64,000 nt of DNA from Dehalococcoidia bacterium (GTDB lineage: Bacteria > Chloroflexota > Dehalococcoidia > SpSt-223): assembly GCA_025054935.1 (NCBI GenBank), contig JANWZD010000016.1, forward strand, positions 22,960 through 86,959, written 5' to 3'. Positions 37,875 through 46,312 of this stretch are shown piece after piece. A program made the position numbers and the translations under genes. The notes under the pieces are model-generated. The model was not told the DNA's origin, did not search any database, and worked only from the letters and a program-made list of their open reading frames with translations. The stretch's first letter is position 1. Each line of letters begins with the position of its first letter.

Positions 37875-38405
37875 CTACTTGTGACAGGTCCAGCAATCGA
37901 CTGGAGCGCTGTTCTCACGGTGGCAGTTCAAGCAGTCTCCCATCCCGAGCGCCCGTACCTGCTTCACCCGACCAAGCGGCATCTGATCGATGTTGGTGAC
38001 ATCGCCATGGCAGGTCGCGCAATCAAAGCCCCGCGCAATGTGGGTCCAATGGACGAAACCAACGTGATCCGGCTGGCGATGGACGCGCACCCAGTTGATC
38101 GGGTCGTTCGTGCGGTAGGAAGTGATCAGCTTTTGGATCTCGGGGGACTGCGTCTTAACGACTACGTGGCAGAAGAGACACAGTTCGACCGGCGGGATGG
38201 TCGCATGCGCCTCGGTGTCGACGCCGCGGTGACAGAAACGGCATTCCATCCCGAGGGCGGAAACATGGACGGTATGGGGAAAGTTCACCGGCTGCTCTGG
38301 GCCGGGAGCCATCTGGGCGGCGAAGGCGAGTCCTGCCACGCCGACACCGACGAGGAGCAACGCGGCAATCAGCGCCGTACCGAGGACAAGGCTTCTCCGA
38401 TTCAT
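37875..38405 (-). CDS. actA: ACIII pentahaem cytochrome c subunit (ActA)
   Basis: 176 residues. An N-terminal hydrophobic helix (LVLGTALIAALLLVGVGVAGLAFA) serves as a signal anchor. Five CxxCH motifs are present: CRFCH, CLFCH, CATCH, CLNCH and CWTCH. That is the ActA haem count. It transfers electrons from the FeS subunit to the monohaem subunit on the periplasmic face. The ATG overlaps the stop of a short upstream frame (ATGA); a GGTGGAGC element lies before it. It is the first clear subunit of the operon. Confidence 0.92.
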   Translation of the reverse strand: MNRRSLVLGTALIAALLLVGVGVAGLAFAAQMAPGPEQPVNFPHTVHVSALGMECRFCHRGVDTEAHATIPPVELCLFCHVVVKTQSPEIQKLITSYRTNDPINWVRVHRQPDHVGFVHWTHIARGFDCATCHGDVTNIDQMPLGRVKQVRALGMGDCLNCHRENSAPVDCWTCHK

Positions 38406-38650
38406 TCAGCTTGCTCCACCACACCCGCGTCTGCCTGCGAGCGGTTGGCCCTCTCACGCCACGCGGCGAGGCTGGGAACTGCATCGTCAACCAGAGTAGC
38501 TAGCGTTCCCTCTTCCGCCGCGACGTGCGCGAGGGAGCATGATGTTGCTGTGTCTTCCAGACGAGGGCGGGAACCCGTCGGAATGCGGCGCCAGCGAGAC
38601 CGCGCCATTATAGCCCACCCCTCTTGCGGGGACGCCGCGCCGGCGCGCAC
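38406..38650 (-). other. Leader between small membrane gene and actA
   Basis: About 245 bases. It carries a consensus -10 at 38607-38612 and a 67-codon open frame (38402-38608) whose stop overlaps the actA start. The frame has no family match or ribosome-binding site, so I treat the stretch as a probable leader and do not call a gene. Confidence 0.4.
38607..38612 (-). promoter_or_regulatory. Consensus -10 element upstream of actA
   Basis: A perfect TATAAT on the minus strand in very GC-rich surroundings. No good -35 is seen. It would give a leader of about 195 bases before actA. Confidence 0.45.
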
Positions 38651-38965
38651 CTAGATCCAGACGCGCGGCCAGAACGGCAAGACCGCCGGGTAATAGGTCA
38701 TCACCGCAACCACGACAGCCACAAACGCCCCCGTCAGCAGCGCCACCGCGCCCACGAGAAACACCGGGCGAAGGCGGAACAGGCGCGCTAACACCGGGTT
38801 CTTCCGCTCGGCCCGCGCCTGTGTCGCTTCGAACGAGGGGATGACGATAATGGCTGCCGCCAACGAGAACGCCCCAAGCCCTCCGAGGAGGACGAGCAGG
38901 AACAGCAGCCAGGTACTCACAGCAAGCGATTGCCACTGCGCCGCAGTGAACTGGGCCTCTGACAT
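38651..38965 (-). CDS. Small two-helix membrane protein at head of ACIII operon
   Basis: 104 residues from an ATG at 38965 behind GAGGAAGGTCA. Two transmembrane helices lie at about 16-40 and 68-92, separated by a basic cytosolic loop (ATQARAERKNPVLARLFRLR). Its position before the ACIII genes and its size suggest a small accessory or ActG-like subunit, but I see no family motif, so the role is inference. It has its own well-formed promoter 67 bases upstream. Confidence 0.65.
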   Translation of the reverse strand: MSEAQFTAAQWQSLAVSTWLLFLLVLLGGLGAFSLAAAIIVIPSFEATQARAERKNPVLARLFRLRPVFLVGAVALLTGAFVAVVVAVMTYYPAVLPFWPRVWI

Positions 38966-39485
38966 TGACCTTCCTCGCGGGGTTTCCGGTTGGCGTGGAT
39001 GCGTGACACCGACGAGTGCGGGGACGACCGTATCATACTCGTTCGCCACAACTGATGCAAAGCCACCCCACGAACAAGCCCGTCACGCTGGCCAGCGGCG
39101 TTGCGAAACTCGTCTGCCCATCGCGAAAATGGTTGCACAGTATAAACTTTGCGGATTTCCCGCCCCCGTTGCTACTGTATTATTGCTATGGCGGCTGGAG
39201 AGCGCGCCGAATGCGAGCGGCGCTGAGGATGGCGCCAGCGAAATTCGGCGCTTGGGGAGCGCAGGGGCGCAGCTCCCCGCAGCGAAGAAGAGGAGTGCTG
39301 GGCTCGCTGCACTGCTCCCTGCTCGAAGCCGGAGGATCGGGGAGCCTGCTCTTGCAGCGCCTCCTCGCGACAGATCGGTGTCGGTCGCGGGCCTGACGGC
39401 GGGCACGCCAAGTCCGGAAGCGGCTCTCTCCGGGAGACAGACGTCCCAACCGGCGTCATCTCGAATTGCGAGAGCCCCTGTCGCT
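38966..39485. other. Divergent regulatory region between ACIII and cytochrome/SCO genes
   Basis: 520 bases. It contains the minus-strand promoter at 39032-39060 and an AT-rich stretch at about 39125-39190 with TATACT (minus) and TATTAT (plus) boxes. No small ORF is supported. This is the likely control region for both respiratory gene groups. Confidence 0.5.
39032..39060 (-). promoter_or_regulatory. Promoter of the ACIII operon
   Basis: On the minus strand TTGCAT (39055-39060), a 17-base spacer, then TATGAT (39032-39037). It lies 67 bases before the first gene of the operon. Confidence 0.65.
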
Positions 39486-39923
39486 ATGGCCGAAAAGAAC
39501 GTCTCGATCCTCGCGTCTTGGCTCTCTTCTGACGAACACCAATCTCGGCGTCAGCCGTCGCGCTCCGCCTTGCTCCTCAGCAGGGGCGCGGTCGGGCTCG
39601 CCGTGGTGGGAATGCTGGCGCTCGCCTCGGCAGCATGCGGCCCGTCGGACCCGGTCTCCGAAGGACGCCGGCTTGTCGTTCAGAAAGGATGCACCGGCTG
39701 CCATGTCATCCCCGGCGTCGGCGGCGGCGGTGTTGTTGGTCCGGGGCTTGCCGGTTTCGCCTCCAAGCCCACGATCGCGGAGACAATCCCGAACACCCGC
39801 GACAATCTGGCGCAGTGGCTCACCAATCCCTCGAGCCTGAAACCGGGTACCGCCATGCCAAGCACTCGCCTCTCATCTGCAGAGACGGAAGCGATTGTGG
39901 CGTTTCTCCAAACCCTGAAGTAA
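39486..39923 (+). CDS. Membrane-attached c-type cytochrome (lipoprotein)
   Basis: 145 residues. A leader with a hydrophobic core (LSRGAVGLAVVGMLALASA) ends in the lipobox ASAAC. One haem motif, CTGCH, lies near residue 76, with a distal Met in GTAMPSTRL. The ~30 residues before the signal helix are unusually long and polar, so the true start may lie downstream at a TTG or GTG. Next to SCO1 and PCuAC it fits an electron carrier between ACIII and a copper oxidase. Confidence 0.82.
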   Translation: MAEKNVSILASWLSSDEHQSRRQPSRSALLLSRGAVGLAVVGMLALASAACGPSDPVSEGRRLVVQKGCTGCHVIPGVGGGGVVGPGLAGFASKPTIAETIPNTRDNLAQWLTNPSSLKPGTAMPSTRLSSAETEAIVAFLQTLK

Positions 39924-39956
39924 CGGGGTCGCGGGGGTGACCTAGAGAGAGGGGCG

Positions 39957-40565
39957 ATGAAGCGTCTGGTAGCGCTCTCTGTCGTTTCAACTGTCGCGTT
40001 TGTCCTCGTTGTGGCGGGCGCGGTGACGATCCTGCTCACCTCTCAGCGGAAGGCGGTGACCGCCTCGCTGATCACTCCCCCGCTTCCTGCGGCTGACTTT
40101 ACCCTCCGCGATACCAGCGGCCAGCTCGTTGCCCTCAGCAGCCTGCGGGGCAAGCCGGTGCTGCTCACGTTCGGCTACACCAGCTGCCCGGATGTCTGCC
40201 CGATTACGCTCGCGAAGCTGGCGTATGCCAAGAGCCAACTCGGCGCTCGGGGCCGCGACCTTCACGTCATCTTTGTCACGGTCGATCCCGAGCGGGACCG
40301 GCCCGACGTCGTCCGCGCCTATCTCGACCGGTACGACCGTTCGTTTATCGGGCTCATCCCTACGGCTGAGGAGCTTGAGCAGGTCGCGAAGCTGTATCAC
40401 CTTGTCTACGAGAAGGAGCCAGCCAGCGAGGCGCTCGGCTACATCATCAACCACACGGCGGCCACGATCGTGATCGACCGCGAGGGGCTGGTGCGGATGC
40501 TGTTCTGGCCCGAGATGACCCCAGACGAAATGGCAAGTGACCTGCGAACGGTGCTGGGACTATGA
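39957..40565 (+). CDS. sco1: SCO1/SenC-family copper chaperone
   Basis: 202 residues. An N-terminal membrane anchor (VALSVVSTVAFVLVVAGAVTILL) precedes a thioredoxin-like domain with the copper-binding CPDVC motif (FGYTSCPDVCPITLAKL, near residue 80) and a conserved distal His in IINHTAAT. SCO proteins deliver copper to the CuA centre of cytochrome oxidase or reduce its cysteines. AGAGAGGGGCG lies before the ATG. Its stop overlaps the PCuAC start (ATGA), so the two are co-translated. Confidence 0.94.
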   Translation: MKRLVALSVVSTVAFVLVVAGAVTILLTSQRKAVTASLITPPLPAADFTLRDTSGQLVALSSLRGKPVLLTFGYTSCPDVCPITLAKLAYAKSQLGARGRDLHVIFVTVDPERDRPDVVRAYLDRYDRSFIGLIPTAEELEQVAKLYHLVYEKEPASEALGYIINHTAATIVIDREGLVRMLFWPEMTPDEMASDLRTVLGL

Positions 40566-41017
40566 AACGCGCTCTTCTTCTCTTCATCAGTGGGCTTCTG
40601 CTTGCGGCGTGCGCTCCGACCGGTGCGCAAGGAGGGAGCATCCGCGTTGAGGATGCGTGGAGCCGTCCGGCCGCTGCTGGCGCGAACGGCGCAGTCTACT
40701 TCACGCTGCGCAGCGGCGGCGCTGCGGACCGCCTCGTTGCAGCGTCGAGCGACGTGGCGCGTGCTGTCGAACTGCATCAGACGACGATCGAGGGAGGCGT
40801 TGCCCGAATGGCGAAAGTGCCGAGCATCGACGTGCCAGCAGGCGGGAGCGTCGAACTGAAGCCCGGCTCCTATCACGTCATGCTGATCGGGCTCAACCGC
40901 GAATTGCGAAACGGCGATAAGTTCTCCCTCTCCCTCTCCTTCCAGAGCGGCGCTACCTCGACCGTGCAGGTAGAAGTGCGGGGGAACGCTCCCGCGTCAA
41001 CGCACGGCGGGCACTGA
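40562..41017 (+). CDS. PCuAC periplasmic copper chaperone (DUF461)
   Basis: 151 residues. A lipoprotein signal ends LLLAAC at about residue 17. The cupredoxin-like domain contains the copper-ligand pattern: His in ELHQTT, Met in ARMAKV, and His plus Met in SYHVML. The tail ends in THGGH. PCuAC loads Cu(I) on cytochrome oxidase, usually with SCO1, which overlaps it immediately upstream. Confidence 0.93.
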   Translation: MKRALLLFISGLLLAACAPTGAQGGSIRVEDAWSRPAAAGANGAVYFTLRSGGAADRLVAASSDVARAVELHQTTIEGGVARMAKVPSIDVPAGGSVELKPGSYHVMLIGLNRELRNGDKFSLSLSFQSGATSTVQVEVRGNAPASTHGGH

Positions 41018-41165
41018 CCAGCTGTCCGATGCGCCGCGGGTCGGGAACGGGCGCGTGCGCGGGCAGTGCGGCGCGCCGCTCTTCGGTAATCCCGCTCCTG
41101 TCTGCCGACCCGGCGCGCCGCCCAGGAGCAGGCGCGGCTTCGCCGAAAAGCGCCCGTCGGAGCAG

Positions 41166-43034
41166 TTAGAGCTGGCTTTTGAGCTTCTCCGCCAGCCGGC
41201 GCGTCATACCGACGACGGCCGCGAGGTCATCGACCGACGCCTCACGGATCGCCTTCACGGAGCCGAAGTGGCGCAGCAGCGCTTTCTTGCGGCGGGGGCC
41301 GATCCCGCGCACCTGGTCCAGTTCAGACTCGAACGCGCCCCGGGAGCGCACCTTGCGATGGTAAGCGACGGCAAAGCGGTGCGCCTCGTCGCGGATGCGC
41401 TGGACGAGGTAGAGCGCCGGGGAAGTCGCCGGCAGCAGCACGGGGTCTGAGACGCTCGGAAGGAAGAGCGCCTCCTGCTCTTTGGCGAGCGCTGCGACGG
41501 GGATCGAGGCGAGCCCGAGGTCGCGCAGCACGTCGGACGCGACCGAGAGCTGGCCTTTTCCGCCATCGACAAGGATCAGGTCGGGCGCCGGAAAGTCGAA
41601 ATTCGTCTCCGACCGCTGAGTGCTCGCCTCGCCTTCTGCCGCGACGACGGCGCGGGGCGCTGCAAGATACTTCAGCCGGCGCCGAAGCACTTCCTCCATC
41701 GCGGCGTAGTCATTGTTGCCGGGGACAGATTTGATGCGAAAGCGCCGGTAGTGGGCGCTCTTCGGTTTGCCGTTTTCGAAGACGACCATGCTGGCGACTG
41801 TCGCAGTCCCGTGGATGGTCGAGATGTCGTAGCACTCGATCCGGGCTGGCGGATGGGCAAGCCCGAGAGCATCGGCGAGCTCGCGCAGGGCGGCACCGTT
41901 CCGGTTGTCGTCGGCGAGCCACTTGGCGCGCATTTGCTCAAGCACTTGCTGCGCGTTTTCGGCGACCAGCTCGACGAGCTTCTTGCGGTCGCCCTGTTTT
42001 GGCACCTGAAGGCGCACTTTCTGACCGCCGCGCTTATCCCGCAGCCACGCCTCGATCACCTGCTCCTCGTCGAGCCGGTTGGGCAAGAGGATCGTCGGCG
42101 GCACCTCCGGAGCTTGGTCGTAGAACTGTTTGACAAAGCTGGCGACGATCTGCTTGCCGTCCTCCTCGCTCGTTCCCTGCAGGATGAAGTGCTCCCGCCC
42201 GATCAGCCGCCCATTGCGGATGAAGAAAACTTGGACACACGCCTCGCCGTTGTTGCGCGCAAAGGCGATCACGTCCTGATCCTCTCCTTTGGCGGAGACG
42301 ACCTTTTGCCGCTCTGCCACCTTTTCGACCGCCGCGATCTGGTCGCGGAGGGCCGCCGCTCGCTCAAACTCGAGGTTCTCCGCCGCGGCCTCCATCTGCG
42401 CGCGCAGGCGCGCGATCACTTCCTCTTGGCGGCCTTCGAGGAACAGGATCACTTGGTTGATCACGTCGCGGTAGCCTGCCTCGTCGACCGCCCCGATGCA
42501 GGGACCAAGGCAGCGCTTGATGTGGTAGTCCAAGCAGGGGCGGGTGTCTGTTCCCGTGATCGGGCGGTCGCAGGAGCGGTACGGGAACAGCTTGTTGAGC
42601 AGGTCGAGCGTTCGCCGCACCGAGCCGACGTCGGCATAGGGGCCGAAATAGCGCGCTCCGTCATCGAGGAGGCGCCGAGTGATGACAACTTTCGGAAACG
42701 GCTCGTTTGTCACCTTCAGGTAGGGATAGTTCTTGTCGTCTTTCATGACGACGTTGTAGCGGGGACGATGCCGCTTGATCAGCGTGCATTCGAGGATGAG
42801 CGCTTCCAGTTCGCTATCGGTGACAATGAACTCGAAGTCCGCGATCCGCTCCACCATCTTGCGGATTTTCGGGGTGTGGCTCGCCGAGGCCTGGAAATAG
42901 GAGCGGAGCCGGTTCCGCAGGTTGATCGCCTTGCCGACGTAGAGAATTTCCCCTGCCGCGTCCCGCATCAGGTAGACGCCGGGACTGGCAGGAACCGCAG
43001 TCAGTTGGCGCTGGATCCGTTCGGAAACCACCAC
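41166..43034 (-). CDS. uvrC: Excinuclease ABC subunit C
   Basis: 622 residues. The GIY-YIG nuclease lies at the N-terminus (GVYLMRD..GEILYVGKAINLRNRLRSYF). A UVR segment is near residue 205 (AAENLEFERAAALRDQIAAVE). The RNase-H-like nuclease domain holds 'IECYDISTIHGT' and 'LILVDGGKGQL'. Tandem helix-hairpin-helix motifs end the protein. It makes the dual incisions in nucleotide excision repair with UvrAB. The start is a GTG at 43034; a second GTG follows directly. Confidence 0.97.
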   Translation of the reverse strand: MVVSERIQRQLTAVPASPGVYLMRDAAGEILYVGKAINLRNRLRSYFQASASHTPKIRKMVERIADFEFIVTDSELEALILECTLIKRHRPRYNVVMKDDKNYPYLKVTNEPFPKVVITRRLLDDGARYFGPYADVGSVRRTLDLLNKLFPYRSCDRPITGTDTRPCLDYHIKRCLGPCIGAVDEAGYRDVINQVILFLEGRQEEVIARLRAQMEAAAENLEFERAAALRDQIAAVEKVAERQKVVSAKGEDQDVIAFARNNGEACVQVFFIRNGRLIGREHFILQGTSEEDGKQIVASFVKQFYDQAPEVPPTILLPNRLDEEQVIEAWLRDKRGGQKVRLQVPKQGDRKKLVELVAENAQQVLEQMRAKWLADDNRNGAALRELADALGLAHPPARIECYDISTIHGTATVASMVVFENGKPKSAHYRRFRIKSVPGNNDYAAMEEVLRRRLKYLAAPRAVVAAEGEASTQRSETNFDFPAPDLILVDGGKGQLSVASDVLRDLGLASIPVAALAKEQEALFLPSVSDPVLLPATSPALYLVQRIRDEAHRFAVAYHRKVRSRGAFESELDQVRGIGPRRKKALLRHFGSVKAIREASVDDLAAVVGMTRRLAEKLKSQL

Positions 43035-43066
43035 GTTTCAGTCCGGAGAGCAGTCCGGGTAGTGCG

Positions 43067-43072
43067 ATTATA
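43067..43072 (-). promoter_or_regulatory. Consensus -10 element of uvrC
   Basis: A perfect TATAAT on the minus strand, 33 bases before the GTG start. No clear -35. Confidence 0.5.
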
Positions 43073-43137
43073 CCCTGTTGCTTCCAGCCGGCCGGGCCGT
43101 GTGCTAGGCTATCGCGCAGACCTCGAGGGGGCAAACG

Positions 43138-43932
43138 ATGTCTATCCGGAAAGGCTACGTCGATACCGCGCAGGGGCAGGTGCACTATCGAACGGCAGGG
43201 GAGGGCGACCCGGTCGTGTTGCTCCATATGTCGCCTGCCTCATCGGCAATGTGGGAGCCGATCGTGCCTCGGCTGGCGGCTCGCCGCTACCGCGCTGTCG
43301 CCTTCGACACGCCAGGGTACGGCGACTCCTTCCGCCCTGCTGCGCCCCCCTCGCTCGAAGAGTACGCCGCCGTCCTTCTCGAGGCGATCGACGCGCTCGG
43401 CATCGACCGCTTCTTCCTCCTCGGCCATCACACCGGCGGGATGATCGGGGCGGCGCTTGCAGCAGCTCATCCCGATCGCGTGCGGAAGCTCGCCACCTGG
43501 GGCTGGACGCTGATGGAGGAGAAGCGGAAAGCCCAGCTGCTCGCCATGCCGCTTGCGGAGTACGATGAGGAGGGCACCCAGCTCGTTGCGCGCTGGAAGG
43601 CGCGGGTCGCAGCCCTCGGGGAGCGCTGGACCCCTGAGCTCGGCATCCGCGCTCTCATCGACTCCCTCAAAGCGGGCCGCGAACTGCCGTACGGCTTCTG
43701 GGCGGTCGCCAAGGCGGATCATCTCGCCATGGCGCGGGCGATGACAATTCCGGTGCTGGTGCTCTGCGGCGAGCGCGACACGATCTTCAACGACAGCCGC
43801 CAAGCAGTCCATCTCATGCCGAACGGCCGCTTTTATCACCTCCCCAATGGGAGCATCGCTGCCCCGGATGAAGCGCCCGATGAACTGGTCGAGGTGGTCG
43901 ACCGGTTCTTCCGCGAGGGGGAAGGGGAGTAA
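43138..43932 (+). CDS. Alpha/beta hydrolase
   Basis: 264 residues. 'VVLLHMSPASSAMWEPIVPRLA' gives the oxyanion region. The nucleophile elbow region is 'FLLGHHTGGMIGA', so the G-x-S-x-G position reads G-H-H-T-G-G and the usual Ser is replaced by His-Thr. A late 'CGERDTIFND' provides the Asp, but no clear catalytic His follows in the final segment 'RFYHLPNGSIAAPDEAP', where an HL pair is present. It may be a dehalogenase- or lyase-like relative or be inactive as an esterase. Confidence 0.75.
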   Translation: MSIRKGYVDTAQGQVHYRTAGEGDPVVLLHMSPASSAMWEPIVPRLAARRYRAVAFDTPGYGDSFRPAAPPSLEEYAAVLLEAIDALGIDRFFLLGHHTGGMIGAALAAAHPDRVRKLATWGWTLMEEKRKAQLLAMPLAEYDEEGTQLVARWKARVAALGERWTPELGIRALIDSLKAGRELPYGFWAVAKADHLAMARAMTIPVLVLCGERDTIFNDSRQAVHLMPNGRFYHLPNGSIAAPDEAPDELVEVVDRFFREGEGE

Positions 43933-44057
43933 CGCCGGCCCCCTCACCCGCGGCGCGTTCCGACGAGAGAGCGTCTTCGCGCTTCCCTCGCGGGAAAGCG
44001 CTGCCTGAGGGGACCTGACGGGAGGAGGCAGCCCGCTGAGGGCTGCCGAAGCGGAGG

Positions 44058-44132
44058 TCGGGATGCCCAGATTTGAACTGGGGGCCTCTGCGTCCCGAAC
44101 GCAGCGCTCTGGCCTGGCTGAGCTACATCCCG
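44058..44132 (-). tRNA. tRNA-Pro (anticodon CGG)
   Basis: The acceptor stem CGGGATG/CATCCCG pairs over all 7 bp. The D stem is GCTC/GAGC. The anticodon stem is CTGCG/CGCAG with loop TTCGGGA, which gives anticodon CGG (codon CCG). The T stem is CCCAG/CTGGG with loop TTCAAAT. The discriminator base is A; the 3' CCA is not encoded (the genome reads ACCT). Confidence 0.96.
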
Positions 44133-44158
44133 GAATGATTCCAGCGGGGCGCGGGCGA

Positions 44159-44164
44159 AGTATA
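44159..44164 (-). promoter_or_regulatory. Putative -10 element of tRNA-Pro
   Basis: TATACT on the minus strand, 26 bases before the mature 5' end. Confidence 0.4.
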
Positions 44165-44237
44165 GCGGAAGCACGGCGCTCCTCGCTATGCGGCACGAGA
44201 GCGAGGAGCGTGCTGCTGCTTCGGCTGGGGTCCGGGG

Positions 44238-45689
44238 CTACTGCTCCTTGCCGTCTGTCCGCGCGCTTGTCGGCATGCTGGCGGCCGCGCTGTCGCGAAG
44301 CTGGGGCAGGCGGCGCATCAGCTCCTCCAGCTTCAGCCCGGTCAGGGTCTCAACGAGCGCGGGCACTTGGGCGATCACCTGCGCCATATCGGTGGTCAGC
44401 TGGTTGATCCCGACCCCCCGCGCGCCGTCGCTGCCAGTCGAAACGACGGTAATCTTGTCGACCTTCGTCAGGGGCTCGGCAAGCGCGCGGACGATCTCAG
44501 GCAGTTCCGAAAGCAGCTTATCGACGATCGCGGCTTGGTTATACTCATGGAAGGCGCTCGCCTTTCGCGCCATCGCGATCGCTTCGGCCTCGCCCTTGGC
44601 GCGGATCACTTCCGCCTCGGCGAGCCCCTCGGCGCGAATGCTCTCCGCCCGACCGAGCGCTTCGAGCTCAAGCCGCCGCTTCTCGGCCTCGGCGAGGGTG
44701 AGCACCTTTGCCCGCTCCGCCTCGGCCGGCTTCTGGACGGTCGCGATCAGCTCCCGCTCACGCCGCTGAATCTCGGCTTCCTGCACTTTCACCAGTTCCT
44801 CGCGCTGGACGCGCTCGATAGCGACCTGCTCGGCGATGATGCGCTGCTTCTGGATGTTCGCTTCGATCTCGTAGGCGGCATCGGCCGCGGCCTTGGCGCG
44901 CTGAACTGCCGCTTGGTATTCGGCGCGCTTCGTCTCGAGGTCGCGCTGTGCTTCCGCTTGGACGGCGAGCGATGCGGTCTCGGCGATGACGCGCTGCTGA
45001 TCCGCTTGGGCGCGAGCGATCGCGGCTTCCCGCATCGTCTCTGCCTGCCGGATGGCAGTGTCGCGCTGCGCTTCGGCGGTCGCCACGTCGGCGTCGCGCT
45101 TGATACGGGCGATGTCAGGCCGGCCCATGTTCGCGATGTATTCGTTCTTGTCCGTAATCTCCCGGATCGTGAACGAGACGACTTCGAGTCCCATCTTCGC
45201 CATATCTTCGGCGGAGGTCGCCCGGACGCGGTCCGCGATCATCTCCGGCTCTTTCACGATCTGCTCAACGGTCAGCTGTCCCACCATGCCGCGCAGATGC
45301 CCTTCCATCACCAGCCGGATAGCGGCTTCGCGCTCGGCCGGCGGCTTGGTCAGAAACTGTTCTGCCGCCGTCCGGATCGATGACGGGTCAGACTTCACCT
45401 TGATTTGGGTCACGGCCTCCACTCGAACCGCGACGCCCTGCGAGGTGTAGAGATCCTGGGTCGGCGCGACGTCGAAGGACATCAATTCGAGCGATAACTC
45501 CTGCGCGTTCTGAACGAGGGGCAAGACGACCCGACCGCCGCCAGTGACGATCTGCGTCCCGCCGAGCCCGTAGATGATGAGCGCTCGGTTCGGCCCGACA
45601 ACGCGGTAGAGCCGCGCCGCAATCGAGACCAGCAGGAAGAAGACGACAACGAGGACAACGGCGATGATGGCGATGGAGAGCAGTTCCAT
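44238..45689 (-). CDS. Flotillin-like SPFH-domain membrane protein
   Basis: 483 residues. One N-terminal transmembrane helix (AIIAVVLVVVFFLLVSIAARL) is followed by an SPFH/band-7 domain (~40-220). A long Ala/Glu-rich coiled coil (~220-400) has repeated 'AEAQRD..AIRQAE' heptads, and the C-terminal region is flotillin-like. Flotillins scaffold ordered membrane regions and often sit beside NfeD proteins, as here. AAGGGAAA precedes the ATG. Confidence 0.92.
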   Translation of the reverse strand: MELLSIAIIAVVLVVVFFLLVSIAARLYRVVGPNRALIIYGLGGTQIVTGGGRVVLPLVQNAQELSLELMSFDVAPTQDLYTSQGVAVRVEAVTQIKVKSDPSSIRTAAEQFLTKPPAEREAAIRLVMEGHLRGMVGQLTVEQIVKEPEMIADRVRATSAEDMAKMGLEVVSFTIREITDKNEYIANMGRPDIARIKRDADVATAEAQRDTAIRQAETMREAAIARAQADQQRVIAETASLAVQAEAQRDLETKRAEYQAAVQRAKAAADAAYEIEANIQKQRIIAEQVAIERVQREELVKVQEAEIQRRERELIATVQKPAEAERAKVLTLAEAEKRRLELEALGRAESIRAEGLAEAEVIRAKGEAEAIAMARKASAFHEYNQAAIVDKLLSELPEIVRALAEPLTKVDKITVVSTGSDGARGVGINQLTTDMAQVIAQVPALVETLTGLKLEELMRRLPQLRDSAAASMPTSARTDGKEQ

Positions 45690-45700
45690 GGGCGTTTCCC

Positions 45701-46285
45701 TTACTTGTTGAAGAACTCGTCGAGCGGCTCAACGTAGGCGATGCCGTGCTCGTAGCGCACGATCACCACTTCATCGCCTTGGGCAGCCGACCCTGGCCCG
45801 ACGAGGCGGGCGCCCTCGACCCGCTGGCGCCCGCCTTTCTCAAAGACGATCTCCCCAATCCGCCCCTCGCGGATCGGGGAGGTAACGCGGGCGATCGTTC
45901 CCGGCAAGTCGTAGTCTCGCTCGCGCAGCACCGGCGTCTGCCCGCCGTAGATCACCTTCGCCAGCAGCCAGAAGATTGCACCGCCGGCGAGCAGTCCCCC
46001 GACTGTCGCCAGCAGGAAGACGAGCGGTCCCCACATCGGCCCGGCGATGCTGAGAGCGTAGCCGACGCCGCCGAAGAAGGTGATGAACGCCGCCAGCACC
46101 TGGAGATTGAACGGCGAGGGGGCGTGTCCGACCTCGTGGCTGGAAGGGGCGTCGACGCCGGTTCCAAGGTGAACGCCATTGCCGGCGAAGGCGTGACTGC
46201 CGAGGAGAAAGGAGGCCACCGTGAACAGGAGCCCGACGAGGAACGCGCCGAGATAGACGCCAGCCATTGCGTCTGGAATTGGCAT
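45701..46285 (-). CDS. NfeD-like membrane protein with C-terminal OB-fold
   Basis: 194 residues. Three hydrophobic segments are visible (~12-30, ~66-85, ~90-110). A C-terminal OB-fold (about 125-190) has 'LPGTIARVTSPIREGRIGEIVFEKGGRQRVEGARL' and 'GDEVVIVRYEHGIAYVEPL'. This is the short NfeD form that partners with flotillin, whose gene follows 11 bases downstream. The start is taken at MPIPDAMAG; a Met seven codons on is an alternative. Confidence 0.87.
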   Translation of the reverse strand: MPIPDAMAGVYLGAFLVGLLFTVASFLLGSHAFAGNGVHLGTGVDAPSSHEVGHAPSPFNLQVLAAFITFFGGVGYALSIAGPMWGPLVFLLATVGGLLAGGAIFWLLAKVIYGGQTPVLRERDYDLPGTIARVTSPIREGRIGEIVFEKGGRQRVEGARLVGPGSAAQGDEVVIVRYEHGIAYVEPLDEFFNK

Positions 46286-46312
46286 CGAGCGCTCGCTCGG
46301 CCGAGACTGAAC

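Noticed and set aside
38402..38608. 67-codon frame overlapping the actA start
   Set aside because: No ribosome-binding site (its ATG lies on the -10 box) and no homology; kept only as a finding.
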